Positions 8,118 through 15,175 of a stretch of 31,097 nt of DNA are shown here, in pieces (within the stretch, counting starts at the first letter, position 1; each line of letters begins with the position of its first letter). Both the position numbers and the translations under genes were made by a program. This stretch comes from an uncultured Chlorobiaceae bacterium (GTDB lineage: Bacteria; Bacteroidota; Chlorobiia; Chlorobiales; Chlorobiaceae), in the NCBI GenBank assembly GCA_903904495.1, contig CAIVCU010000300.1, forward strand, positions 1 to 31,097, written 5' to 3'. The notes under the pieces are model-generated. The model was given only the letters and a program-made list of their open reading frames with translations, searched no databases and had not been told where the DNA came from.

Positions 8118-8230
8118 GTCATCCCGACACGAAGTGAGGGATCTATCTTCCAACTTTCCACCTCAGAACTATCTTTCCTGCCAACTGCCGACTGCCAACT
8201 ATCTTCACTCGGAACTCAGAACTCATCACT
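8118..8230. repeat. Composite repeat variant with ATCCC/GGGAT hairpin
   Basis: A 27-bp hairpin module (8118-8144, arms ATCCC and GGGAT) differs from the module in copies 1-3 but has the same plan. It is followed by AACTATC/TCAGAAC-type units, CTGCCAA/CTGCCGA heptamers (about 8179-8201) and GAACTCA units (about 8209-8230). It fills nearly all of the gap before the hydroxylase gene. Confidence 0.7.
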
Positions 8231-8242
8231 TTTTTTCTCACC

Positions 8243-9037
8243 ATGGTAGCAAGCATATTATCCATCCCCGACCTCCGCATACTATCATACGGCACCACTA
8301 TTGCCGGCGGATTGCTGCTCTGGATCCTCGAGGGACTCAATCCCTTTTTCTCCCGAGAGAAACGCCGCGCCCTCCATGCAAAGCTAAACCTTTCAATAGC
8401 CGCTCTCAACCTGCTGATCCTGCTTCCTTCGGGCATACTTATGGCTTTCATGCTGGACTGGTCGAGAACTGCCTGGCCGGGAATCGGGATACTGGCTCTG
8501 CCCCCGGTAGCCGAAGCCATCGTGATCCTTCTGCTCATCGACCTCTTGATGTACATCTGGCATCGTCTCAACCATGAAACGGAATTTCTCTGGCGATTCC
8601 ACTCTGTCCACCACAGTGATGCGACCCTCGATGTCACTACCAGCTGGCGCTTCCATTACATGGAGATCCTGTTTTCGGAACTGCTGCGTCTCCCCCTTTT
8701 CATGCTGTTCGGCGCAGGTATCGAACACCTGCTGCTCTACTCGCTCCTCATGACACCGGTCATTGAGTTCCACCACAGCAACCTCTCCATTCCGCCCGCC
8801 CTTGATCGTCTGGCCCGCCTCATCATTCCCTCACCCATGATGCATCGCCTGCATCACTCGACTCTCAGGACCGAACACGACTCCAATTACGGCAGCATGC
8901 TCTCCGTCTGGGACCGTCTCTTCGGCACCTTCCTGATGAAAGACAATCTCGACGACCTCCGTCTCGGTCTCGACAATGAAAGCGACACCGACAAGCAACA
9001 ACTCTTCCCCCTGCTCCTCAGGCCGTTCCGCCCATAG
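8243..9037 (+). CDS. Sterol desaturase / fatty acid hydroxylase superfamily membrane protein
   Basis: This is a 264-residue integral membrane di-iron oxygenase-like protein. The superfamily's histidine clusters are present: HRLNH (about residues 112-116), HSVHHSD (about 124-130) and, later, EFHHSN and HRLHHS with an additional EHDSNYG. Several hydrophobic stretches (for example ILSYGTTIAGGLLLWIL and LNLLILLPSGILMAFML) precede the clusters. Family members hydroxylate or desaturate lipids or carotenoids using oxygen. That is notable in a presumed strict anaerobe, and the substrate cannot be inferred. The start follows directly after repeat DNA and has no obvious ribosome-binding site. Confidence 0.88.
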   Translation: MVASILSIPDLRILSYGTTIAGGLLLWILEGLNPFFSREKRRALHAKLNLSIAALNLLILLPSGILMAFMLDWSRTAWPGIGILALPPVAEAIVILLLIDLLMYIWHRLNHETEFLWRFHSVHHSDATLDVTTSWRFHYMEILFSELLRLPLFMLFGAGIEHLLLYSLLMTPVIEFHHSNLSIPPALDRLARLIIPSPMMHRLHHSTLRTEHDSNYGSMLSVWDRLFGTFLMKDNLDDLRLGLDNESDTDKQQLFPLLLRPFRP

Positions 9038-9044
9038 CAACAAG

Positions 9045-9512
9045 CTACGAGCGCTGTTCGACCATCATGCCCCATACAGGATCGTGCCCATGGATATCGT
9101 CCGTCAAACCTGACGCATTGACCACCTGCCTACCCTCGTTATACCAGCGAAAGATGCCGCCCCGCAGATTACGGAAGCTCTTCGCCCCCGCTTGCCCGCA
9201 AACACTCTCAACCCGCTCAAGCAGCTCCGAACTGCGCTGCCCCACCGAACAGTAAAATACCAGATCACACCCCGCCACGATGGATCCATAGCAAGCCTCA
9301 AAATCCTCCGAACCAATATCCGGATCAACACGCACAGCCGTCGCGATACAACTCTTCTCGTACTCCTCAACGGTGCGAACATCGAACAGCAATGGCGCCT
9401 CCGATCCGGCAAGCATCGCTGCCAGTTCGTCAGTCGCCAGGTTTTCCACCCTGTGCATCCGCTCAATCATCATTATAGCTGCTTCAAGCAGCCGATCGTT
9501 AATCCCAAACAT
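9045..9512 (-). CDS. Rhodanese-like sulfurtransferase
   Basis: This is a 155-residue single rhodanese domain protein. Seen are the fold signature LLFDVRTVEEYEKSCI (CH2A-like DVR) at about residues 41-56 and the active-site loop FYCSVGQRS with catalytic Cys88. A glycine-rich segment, FRNLRGGIFRWYNEGR, is typical of the C-terminal part of the domain. Such proteins carry persulfide sulfur on the cysteine and donate it to acceptors, which would fit sulfur metabolism in green sulfur bacteria. The acceptor is unknown. No signal peptide is visible. The stop lies 7 bp from the stop of the convergent hydroxylase gene. Confidence 0.88.
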   Translation of the reverse strand: MFGINDRLLEAAIMMIERMHRVENLATDELAAMLAGSEAPLLFDVRTVEEYEKSCIATAVRVDPDIGSEDFEACYGSIVAGCDLVFYCSVGQRSSELLERVESVCGQAGAKSFRNLRGGIFRWYNEGRQVVNASGLTDDIHGHDPVWGMMVEQRS

Positions 9513-9520
9513 TTCCCGTT

Positions 9521-9547
9521 GTCATCCTGATACGAAGTGAAGGATCC
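9521..9547. repeat. Short hairpin repeat module (ATCCT/AGGAT arms)
   Basis: This 27-bp module matches the one at 8118-8144 but has arms ATCCT and AGGAT. The paired change C-G to T-A keeps the stem, which supports a structured element. No heptamer blocks are attached. Confidence 0.65.
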
Positions 9548-9601
9548 ATCCTCTCTTCAAATCTTTTATAAGTCCTTTCAGCCCCATAACACCTATAGGA
9601 C

Positions 9602-10261
9602 CTATTCGTCTCTCTTATTCTTTCCAAGGGAGGTCAAATATCGGTGGGTATAGATTTTGTCAACTCTTGAGAGCTCACTCAGCTGATCAAAGGTAATCAT
9701 CTCCACCCCATATTGCCGGCGAATCCGTTCTATCATCGACATCCACAAAAGCGCTGTCATCTCTGCATCTGCAAGCGCACGGTGAAACACTCCCGTCTCC
9801 GGGATACCCGCATGTGTTACCAATGTCTGTAACTTATGGTTCGGAGAATCCTGATAAATCCTTCTTGACACGAGCAGAGAGCAGCAACAGGCACCTTGAT
9901 ATACCCGTTTCGCCCGTTTCAACTCGTAATCTAGAAAACGGCGGTCGAATGACGCATTGTGTGCGACGATATTATGACCGGCTATAAACTCCGAAAAATC
10001 AGCCATCACCACTTCACAGCAAGGCTGGCCTTTCAGCATCTCATTGGTAATACCGGTGTAACTCTCGATAAAAGGACTGATCCGGAAACCGGGATTCATC
10101 AGCTTTTGAAAGCGGTCGACAATCACCCCATGCTCAACAAGCACCGCACCGATCTCTATAGCCCGGTCACCATAATGCGGTGACAAGCCAGTCGTCTCAA
10201 AATCCAGCACCACCACACTATCCGCCAACATTCGCTGCATTGAAGAATTACCAATTATCAT
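9602..10261 (-). CDS. DnaQ-like 3'-5' exonuclease (DEDDh family)
   Basis: This is a 219-residue exonuclease domain protein related to the epsilon subunit of DNA polymerase III. The catalytic pattern is intact: D20 and E22 in LDFETTG, the Asp in HNASFDRRF (Exo II), and His and Asp in HRALADAEMTA (Exo III, DEDDh type). The gene is not next to a polymerase gene, so it may be an accessory proofreading or repair nuclease rather than the replicative epsilon subunit. The chosen ATG has GGCGG seven bases upstream. Met8 and Met11 are possible alternatives and would not remove motifs. Downstream the strand runs toward the repeat at 9521. Confidence 0.9.
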   Translation of the reverse strand: MIIGNSSMQRMLADSVVVLDFETTGLSPHYGDRAIEIGAVLVEHGVIVDRFQKLMNPGFRISPFIESYTGITNEMLKGQPCCEVVMADFSEFIAGHNIVAHNASFDRRFLDYELKRAKRVYQGACCCSLLVSRRIYQDSPNHKLQTLVTHAGIPETGVFHRALADAEMTALLWMSMIERIRRQYGVEMITFDQLSELSRVDKIYTHRYLTSLGKNKRDE

Positions 10262-10276
10262 TATTACACCGCCATT

Positions 10277-10478
10277 CTATCCGGCTAAAGTCAGAACCAA
10301 CAATGTCGTCAAAACCACAGAGACAACAAACAAGATATTCCAGACCCCTGAAAAGCTCCAAGGCGAATACTTGGGGACGTTGTTTAATAGCGATAAAAGA
10401 AAAACACAACAAAAAAAATAACTGCCCTGCCAGTAGCACGATGATCTTGTTGCATAAACCAGGCTTTTTGGAAGACAT
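10277..10478 (-). pseudogene. Possible two-TM small membrane protein broken at a REP
   Basis: The minus strand has an ATG at 10478 with a G-rich stretch upstream and encodes MSSKKPGLCNKIIVLLAGQL, continuing into a hydrophobic segment (FFLLCFSF). The frame then reads through REP copy 1 and becomes unconvincing. In another frame on the same strand, after the REP, the segment FSGVWNILFVVSVVLTTLLV and a stop at 10277 give a second strong membrane segment. Joining the two frames would give a small protein with two membrane helices. I infer that REP arrival or a nearby indel shifted the frame, but chance hydrophobicity cannot be excluded. Confidence 0.35.
10371..10397 (+). repeat. REP-like hairpin, copy 1
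   Basis: GGGGAC (10373-10378) is followed by an imperfect hairpin with arms TTGTT and GATAA (some G-T pairs) around the loop region TAATAGC. It is the same family as copies at 14101, 15131 and 16203. It lies inside the broken membrane-protein frame. Confidence 0.8.
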
Positions 10479-10631
10479 ATTCGCCCCCTGTATCTTTTCG
10501 CTATATTACCCGATCTGCCTGCATCTTCTTTATAAGGATATGTCGCTCTCAGTTGCAAGTGCACGCGAGGTCATATTAAGCGCTGCATTGGTGCCTCTTT
10601 TCTGATAAAGCTTTAACACAACAAATACTTT

Positions 10632-11225
10632 ATGGACACCGTTTTCTCGAATATCGAACACCTCTACTCAAGGGATGAAGTGCTTTCAAACCCATGCCCC
10701 GTTACAAAAGCAAACGGTGTCTATGCTTTTTTCTTTAAAGAGGTTCCGCCGGGTGTGCCTGTTGAAGGCTGCTTCACTCATGATGGGTCGACATTACTCT
10801 ATATCGGGATATCGCCTGATAAAAAAGGGAAAGCCAATTCCACTCAAACTTTGCAGCAACGGGTTCGTTACCACTTCAAAGGAAATGCTGAAAAGTCAAC
10901 GCTGCGGCGAACTCTTGGCATTCTGCTTGCTAAAGAGAGTGGCTTTCCGCTGCGAAGAGTGGGAAGTGGCAAAAAAATGACCCTGACGAACAAGGGAGAG
11001 CAATGGCTTGACCGATGGATGCACGAAAACGCCTTTGTGACCTGGATTGAGAATGATGAACCCTGGAATTTTGAAAACCAACTTCTAAACTCTTTATCCA
11101 TACCACTTAACATTCAGGGTAATAAACACCACCCCTATGCCGCTTTGCTGGCTCAAATTCGCAGTCAGGCAATTGCGCAAGCCGAAGAAGCAGATATTGT
11201 CGATGACACTCACCCTAGGTTATAA
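10632..11225 (+). CDS. GIY-YIG-like nuclease family protein
   Basis: This 197-residue protein shows the GIY-YIG core in the form GVY (residues 29-31) and YIG (57-59). A conserved Arg follows in LQQRVRYHF (R77 or R79), then a Glu in NFENQLLN (E148) and an Asn near residue 160. These are the positions expected for the catalytic residues. Family members cut DNA in repair, restriction or mobile-element homing. This one has an insertion between the GVY and YIG strands (VPPGVPVEGCFTHDG) and no added DNA-binding domain. It stands alone in the accessory stretch between REP copies, and its target is unknown. Confidence 0.75.
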   Translation: MDTVFSNIEHLYSRDEVLSNPCPVTKANGVYAFFFKEVPPGVPVEGCFTHDGSTLLYIGISPDKKGKANSTQTLQQRVRYHFKGNAEKSTLRRTLGILLAKESGFPLRRVGSGKKMTLTNKGEQWLDRWMHENAFVTWIENDEPWNFENQLLNSLSIPLNIQGNKHHPYAALLAQIRSQAIAQAEEADIVDDTHPRL

Positions 11226-11417
11226 GGTTCACTCTGAAAGGTCCCGGATGTTTTTAATAACATGCGTTTTCCTGTTGAGAAGAAGTATACGGATGTGTTA
11301 TTTTGTAATCCTGTAATGGTGATGTATATTTTAAGGATTATAGTGATTCAAGAGAGAAATGAATTACATTAGTTCTACTGCCGATGGGAGTAAGCTGAGT
11401 AAGTATCGTTCGATCAG

Positions 11418-11431
11418 TAATTGGCAAATCA
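11418..11431 (+). repeat. 14-bp direct repeat, left copy
   Basis: TAATTGGCAAATCA occurs here, 11 bp before the DUF4160 gene, and again at 12114-12127, after the DUF2442 gene. The two exact copies flank the gene pair. Confidence 0.5.
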
Positions 11432-11442
11432 GAAAATGAAAA

Positions 11443-11712
11443 ATGCCTGAAATAGCAAGATTTTACGGAATTCTGATAAGGATGTACCCTGAAATAGATT
11501 CTCCTCATCATAAGCCCCATTTTCATGCTTATTATCAGGGTTCTCAGGCTGTTTTTTCAATTGATCCCATTGAGGCCATTGAAGGTTCATTAGCCGATAG
11601 ACAACGGAGATTGGTTGAGGCATGGGCAGAAATTCATCAACTTGAAATAATGTCAGATTGGGATTTGTTACAGGCAGGCAAAGCACCACGAAAAATAGAA
11701 CCGCTGCACTAA
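11443..11712 (+). CDS. DUF4160 family protein
   Basis: This 89-residue protein matches the DUF4160 family, recognised by the start MPEIARFYGILIRMY and the segment HHKPHFHAYYQG. The His/Asp-rich centre is conserved in the family. Its function is unestablished. DUF4160 genes commonly sit next to DUF2442 genes, as here (12 bp apart), and such pairs are sometimes listed as putative toxin-antitoxin-like modules, a role not shown by the sequence. The ATG lies after an A-rich stretch without a clear ribosome-binding site. Confidence 0.85.
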   Translation: MPEIARFYGILIRMYPEIDSPHHKPHFHAYYQGSQAVFSIDPIEAIEGSLADRQRRLVEAWAEIHQLEIMSDWDLLQAGKAPRKIEPLH

Positions 11713-11724
11713 AGTAAAAATGAG

Positions 11725-12042
11725 ATGAAACACCAAATGAGAAGAGTTACGGCCGTCGAAGTACCGGATAACGGATTTCTATTACTGGTGCATTTTGATG
11801 ATGGTACCGTTAAGAATATTAATCTCGAACCCGTCTTGTATGGGGAGCTCTATGGCCCTTTGCGTAATAGGGAGCTTTTTGATAAAGTTACTGTTGATGA
11901 TGAGGTTGGAACTCTTGTTTGGCCCAATGGAGCGGATTTCGATCCTGACATGTTATACCTTTGGGATGACTATGTCGATGCTTTTGCGACCCAAATGAAA
12001 CATGCTGATCAATCAGGCAGGAAAGTCAGTGAGTGCGCCTAA
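11725..12042 (+). CDS. DUF2442 family protein
   Basis: This 105-residue protein belongs to the DUF2442 family, seen in the pattern FLLLVHFDDGTVKNINLEP and the later GTLVWPNGADFDPDMLYL. Its function is unestablished; members are small and beta-rich and often pair with DUF4160. It lies 12 bp after the DUF4160 gene on the same strand, so the two are probably co-transcribed. Met at 11737 (MRRVTAVEV) is an alternative start that would leave the domain whole. A direct repeat flanking the pair suggests it may have been inserted or duplicated as a unit. Confidence 0.85.
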   Translation: MKHQMRRVTAVEVPDNGFLLLVHFDDGTVKNINLEPVLYGELYGPLRNRELFDKVTVDDEVGTLVWPNGADFDPDMLYLWDDYVDAFATQMKHADQSGRKVSECA

Positions 12043-12113
12043 GTGCAGGGAACCCCTCTCATCCAATCACAACAATTGTATCTGTTCCCGTATATACTTT
12101 GTTTATGACTCCA

Positions 12114-12127
12114 TAATTGGCAAATCA
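12114..12127 (+). repeat. 14-bp direct repeat, right copy
   Basis: This is the second exact copy of TAATTGGCAAATCA, 72 bp after the DUF2442 stop and 49 bp before the NAT gene. It is about 696 bp from the left copy. Confidence 0.5.
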
Positions 12128-12175
12128 TCTCTTATTGGTCTATTACGGTAATCAACGGCAGGTAGAAAAGCGAAC

Positions 12176-12949
12176 ATGAAAGCAGATAATTTCACTCTCG
12201 AGAATTACTACCACAGGATTGCCTATAATGGCAAGCCTCAAAAGGATATTGCCACAATAACAGAGGTAATGCGTCACCAGTTATTTTCTGTTCCTTTCGA
12301 AAACCTGGATGTTCAGGCTGGAAAAATTGTCTCCATGGTTCCAGAGGAAATTGTTGAGAAAATATTGGTTCGTAAGCGCGGCGGGTATTGCTATGAAGTC
12401 AATGGCTTATTTGCAATGGCTCTTCAGGAGCTTGGAGTGGACTATACATTTGTTGCAGCTCGCCCGATGATTTATCCGGTAAGGCGCCCCAAAACGCATA
12501 TGGCGATTATTGCTGAAATTGAGGGAGAGAAGTGGCTGATCGATTTGGGATTCGGGAGCAATAGTATAAGAAAGCCGATGCGCCTCGATCTCCTTGATGT
12601 TGAAGTAATGCAGGACGGCTATCTTTTCATGCTGAGCAAAGCCGATGAGAGCAAGTATCGGCTGAAAGCATTTGTCGAAGGAGAATGGGTGGATCAATAC
12701 GAATTCGACCTCTACCCGCAGGAATGGATTGACTTCATCCCTGCCAATCACCTTAACTCAACACATCCCGACACTATTTTTGTCAAAAAACTGCTGGTAG
12801 TGCTGCACAATCCAACAGGCAAAGAGATTCTTATGGGCGACACCTTGAAAACCGTCCGCAATGGTATAACCACGAAGCAGTTCGTTGGCCCTGAAAACCT
12901 AATCGACATCCTGGCTGGTAAATTCGGGCTTGAGTTTCCCTCTCTATAG
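12176..12949 (+). CDS. Arylamine N-acetyltransferase (NAT)
   Basis: This is a cytosolic transferase that moves an acetyl group from acetyl-CoA to aromatic amines or hydrazines through a cysteine intermediate. The 257 residues fit the bacterial family. The catalytic triad is complete: Cys72 in RGGYCYEVN, His108 in KTHMAII and Asp123 in LIDLGFG. The N-terminal motif VPFENLDV is also typical. The natural substrate is unknown; in other bacteria some members act in biosynthesis of natural products or cofactors. The start has an AGGT about 12 bases upstream. It stands alone, and the tail faces the arsM remnant with A/T-runs between. Confidence 0.92.
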   Translation: MKADNFTLENYYHRIAYNGKPQKDIATITEVMRHQLFSVPFENLDVQAGKIVSMVPEEIVEKILVRKRGGYCYEVNGLFAMALQELGVDYTFVAARPMIYPVRRPKTHMAIIAEIEGEKWLIDLGFGSNSIRKPMRLDLLDVEVMQDGYLFMLSKADESKYRLKAFVEGEWVDQYEFDLYPQEWIDFIPANHLNSTHPDTIFVKKLLVVLHNPTGKEILMGDTLKTVRNGITTKQFVGPENLIDILAGKFGLEFPSL

Positions 12950-12962
12950 TGCATCACAATAG

Positions 12963-13006
12963 CGTTTTTTTCCGATAGACTCGATTTCCACAAGCAAAAA
13001 AAAACG
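12963..13006. terminator. Possible bidirectional terminator between convergent genes
   Basis: CG followed by seven T at 12963-12971 and nine A followed by CG at 12996-13006 are inverted to each other, giving a T-run in both directions between NAT (+) and the arsM remnant (-). The hairpin core is AT-only and weak, so termination is only a suggestion. Confidence 0.3.
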
Positions 13007-13017
13007 AGCAAACCGCT

Positions 13018-13269
13018 TCAGACAACGACCTCAAAGAGGCGATCCGCACGACTGTCGCTACTGTAAAAATTACCGCACCCCAAACCAAGATTGGCCCCAT
13101 CCGGAATGCTCTTCAGCTCCTTTTCGGAATAGCCCGCCACCTTTCCTGCCGACTCTATAAACTCATTATCCAGATAGTTTACCTTTTGAAAACATCCGCA
13201 TGAGCTGCTATGCTTTACTGTTGATGCATATCGCTCTTTAACCGCTTCCCTGATACTCTTGTCTTCCAT
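13018..13269 (-). pseudogene. arsM: Truncated arsenite methyltransferase remnant
   Basis: The first ~65 residues closely follow the start of ArsM-type arsenite methyltransferases: EDKSIREAVKERYAS, a Cys pair (SSCGC), then AGYSEKELKSIPDGANLGLG and CGN. In the family CGN is followed by a Pro-Val-Ala-containing segment and then the SAM-binding Rossmann fold. Here the frame instead ends after 18 unrelated residues, and no methyltransferase domain follows. The start chosen (13269) has GGAGG eight bases upstream, better than the Met at 13284. A short frameshifted stretch after CGN (IASLR) weakly recalls the family's ASL segment. The product would lack SAM binding, so it is a dead remnant or a small protein with a new role. 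Confidence 0.75.
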
Positions 13270-13305
13270 CTTATGTTCCTCCATATCTATATTTAAAGAA
13301 TACCT

Positions 13306-13321
13306 TATTCATTAATGAATA
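13306..13321. promoter_or_regulatory. Candidate TetR-family operator (16-bp perfect palindrome)
   Basis: TATTCATTAATGAATA is a perfect palindrome located between the divergent arsM remnant and TetR gene. TetR regulators usually bind palindromes of this size in the divergent intergenic region they control. The AT-rich context raises the chance of a fortuitous match, but a 16-bp perfect palindrome is still rare. Confidence 0.5.
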
Positions 13322-13396
13322 TTGTGTTCGATAAAAGAATAGATATATTTAGTCACTCAGTCAACAACTAATGTTGCGCAAATTGTTCACTACCGA

Positions 13397-13415
13397 ACAA
13401 AACAGGCCGTTTTGT
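13397..13415. promoter_or_regulatory. Inverted repeat in the TetR gene leader
   Basis: ACAAAAC, spacer AGGCC, GTTTTGT forms a perfect 7-5-7 inverted repeat 18 bp before the preferred start of the TetR gene. It could be a second operator for autoregulation or an mRNA hairpin near the ribosome-binding site. It also argues that translation starts at 13434 rather than at 13371. Confidence 0.4.
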
Positions 13416-13433
13416 CACGCAAAAAGAGGATGT

Positions 13434-14099
13434 ATGAAAGAAAAAAAGGAAGACCGTCGGATTAGTCGTACACGCAGACTGATGCACGAAGCGCTCATGT
13501 CACTTATTGTTGAAAAAGGATACGAGTCCATTACTGTCCAGGACATTCTTAATCGTGCCGACGTGGGAAGATCAACTTTTTATGCACACTACCGGGACAA
13601 GCATGAACTGCTCTTCTCCAGTTTTGAGCTCCTGCGCACCCTCTTCGAACAGCAGCAGCAGACAATCCACACATCACGACTTACAGGCAGGGACCCTGAG
13701 GTATATTTCATTCTCGAACTCTTCCGTCACACAGGACAGCATCACAAACTCTACAAAGCAATAGCCGGTAAACAAAGCGGCGAAATGATACTGAAATACC
13801 TCCACCGCTATCTCTATAAGATGCTCATAGGCCCCAACACAGAGCTTATGAAAAAGAGAAAAGCTCCACCCGTACCCATAGAAATAACAACCCACTTTCT
13901 CGTCAGTACATTACTATCCCTCATCACCTGGTGGCTCGACAACAACATGCCATACTCCCCCGAAAAAATGGACGAAATATTCAGGATAATGACAACCCCC
14001 ACCATCGAAGCCGCCTTCGACCGCAAAACAACCACCCATCCTGCCGGAAGCATAAAAGCCTTCTACAACCTCTTTGTCGAAAGCGACTGCTGCCCCTAA
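13434..14099 (+). CDS. TetR family transcriptional regulator
   Basis: This is a 221-residue regulator with an N-terminal TetR helix-turn-helix: RLMHEALMSLIVEKGYESIT, then VQDILNRADVGRSTFYAHYRDKHEL, where the recognition helix ends in STFYAHY. The C-terminal ligand domain resembles that of the TetR_C group with few assigned ligands. The frame extends 63 bp upstream to an ATG at 13371, but the ATG at 13434 has GAGG four bases upstream and removes an odd Cys-containing extension. The gene is divergent from the arsM remnant. Candidate operators lie at 13306-13321 and 13397-13415, suggesting autoregulation and control of the divergent unit. REP copy 2 begins one base after the stop. Confidence 0.88.
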   Translation: MKEKKEDRRISRTRRLMHEALMSLIVEKGYESITVQDILNRADVGRSTFYAHYRDKHELLFSSFELLRTLFEQQQQTIHTSRLTGRDPEVYFILELFRHTGQHHKLYKAIAGKQSGEMILKYLHRYLYKMLIGPNTELMKKRKAPPVPIEITTHFLVSTLLSLITWWLDNNMPYSPEKMDEIFRIMTTPTIEAAFDRKTTTHPAGSIKAFYNLFVESDCCP

Positions 14100-14100
14100 C

Positions 14101-14127
14101 TTAGGGACGTTGTTAAATAGCGATAAC
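14101..14127 (+). repeat. REP-like hairpin, copy 2
   Basis: GGGAC is followed by GTTGTT and GATAAC arms (with G-T pairs) around the loop AAATAGC. The copy begins right after the stop codon of the TetR gene. Confidence 0.8.
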
Positions 14128-14243
14128 GGCACAGTTTCACAGCATATAATGGAACGGAATAAATAGAAATAGCGGTTGAGATCAGAAACCTGCTGATGGT
14201 CACTTACGCCCCGGAAGTCAGGTAATCGTAAACGGAACAGACC

Positions 14244-15113
14244 GTGCCGAATTATTTCTTCAGAAATAAACTCCATCTCTCAATACTCTCTGCGCTTGGG
14301 GCAGCGAGCTGGTCAATTTATTTCAAAATCCCTATTAATGGATGGGCAATCGCGACCGTCTTCCTGCTTACCTTTTCCATATACCAGGATAACCGGCTCA
14401 CCGATGATGTCGAAGATTCAACCAACGACCCCGAAGGTCTGAATAATGCCCTTAAGCACCAGGATCTTATCACCTACGTAACCTTCTACCTGGTATCCTT
14501 CATTTCACTCATTATCGCCTTTCAATTTGGTCAATCGGCCTTCTGGACAACCGCACTTATAATTGCCATCGGATTTCTGTATAACCACAAATGCTTCCCG
14601 GCTTCTCTCTCCAGACGTTTAAACGGCGCCAGGCGTCTGAAAGATATTTACATCATAAAAAACCTCACCCCTCCCCTCGATTGGGCAACAGCTCTTGTAT
14701 TTCTCCCCCTGATTTACGGAGGTCAATCGCTCTCACTCAAAGCCTGGATTTGCTGGGGATACATGTTTATCTGTGCGTTTTTTATCGAGGTGATGTGGGA
14801 CATGCGCGACCGCAGGGGAGATCTGTTAAGCAACATTAAAACAATTGCCAACACATTTTCATTTCTGCATACAAAACAGTTCCTGATCATCACAAGCCTG
14901 ATCTCCGGACTTCTCCTGTTTTATTTTACCTTCTCGAAGATCCTTCCTTCATCCACTTATTTCCTTCTGTTAAATAATGTCGCCGTGATAGTCATTGCAA
15001 GTATGTATGATGAAAATAAGGAATCATTTATGCGAAAAATCAGCGACTTTACAATTGTGCTTGCCACCGTTCTTTTTCTCTCTTTCGGTTTTATCGCTTT
15101 TTTTTCGCACTAA
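14244..15113 (+). CDS. UbiA-type membrane prenyltransferase
   Basis: This is a 289-residue polytopic membrane protein of the UbiA superfamily, which transfers prenyl chains to aromatic or other acceptors. The first Asp motif is NRLTDDVED (N-x3-D-x3-D) near residue 50-58. The second Asp motif is MWDMRDRRGD, about residues 184-193. These bind the Mg-diphosphate of the prenyl donor. About eight hydrophobic helices can be seen. In green sulfur bacteria related enzymes act in chlorosome and quinone or chlorophyll biosynthesis, but this member sits outside such a cluster, so the acceptor is unknown. The start lacks a clear ribosome-binding site. The gene is convergent with the transposase, with REP copy 3 between them. 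Confidence 0.85.
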   Translation: MPNYFFRNKLHLSILSALGAASWSIYFKIPINGWAIATVFLLTFSIYQDNRLTDDVEDSTNDPEGLNNALKHQDLITYVTFYLVSFISLIIAFQFGQSAFWTTALIIAIGFLYNHKCFPASLSRRLNGARRLKDIYIIKNLTPPLDWATALVFLPLIYGGQSLSLKAWICWGYMFICAFFIEVMWDMRDRRGDLLSNIKTIANTFSFLHTKQFLIITSLISGLLLFYFTFSKILPSSTYFLLLNNVAVIVIASMYDENKESFMRKISDFTIVLATVLFLSFGFIAFFSH

Positions 15114-15130
15114 CCCTTCTCTACACAGAA

Positions 15131-15157
15131 TCGGGGACGTTGTTGAATAGCGACAAC
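15131..15157 (+). repeat. REP-like hairpin, copy 3 (right of UbiA gene, left of transposase)
   Basis: This is the best-formed copy: GGGGAC, then GTTGTTG, loop AATAG, CGACAAC, a 7-bp stem with one G-T pair. Together with the inverted copy at 16203 it flanks the transposase. Confidence 0.85.
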
Positions 15158-15175
15158 AGAATCCACAAATACTCA

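Larger units (their letters stand above)
10262..10631. other. Gap with REP copy and probable gene remnant
   Basis: This 370-bp gap holds no intact gene of recognisable family. It holds REP copy 1 (10371-10397) and, on the minus strand, two frames that together look like a small two-TM membrane protein interrupted at the REP (10277-10478, listed separately). The right end is the upstream region of the GIY-YIG-like gene. Confidence 0.5.
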
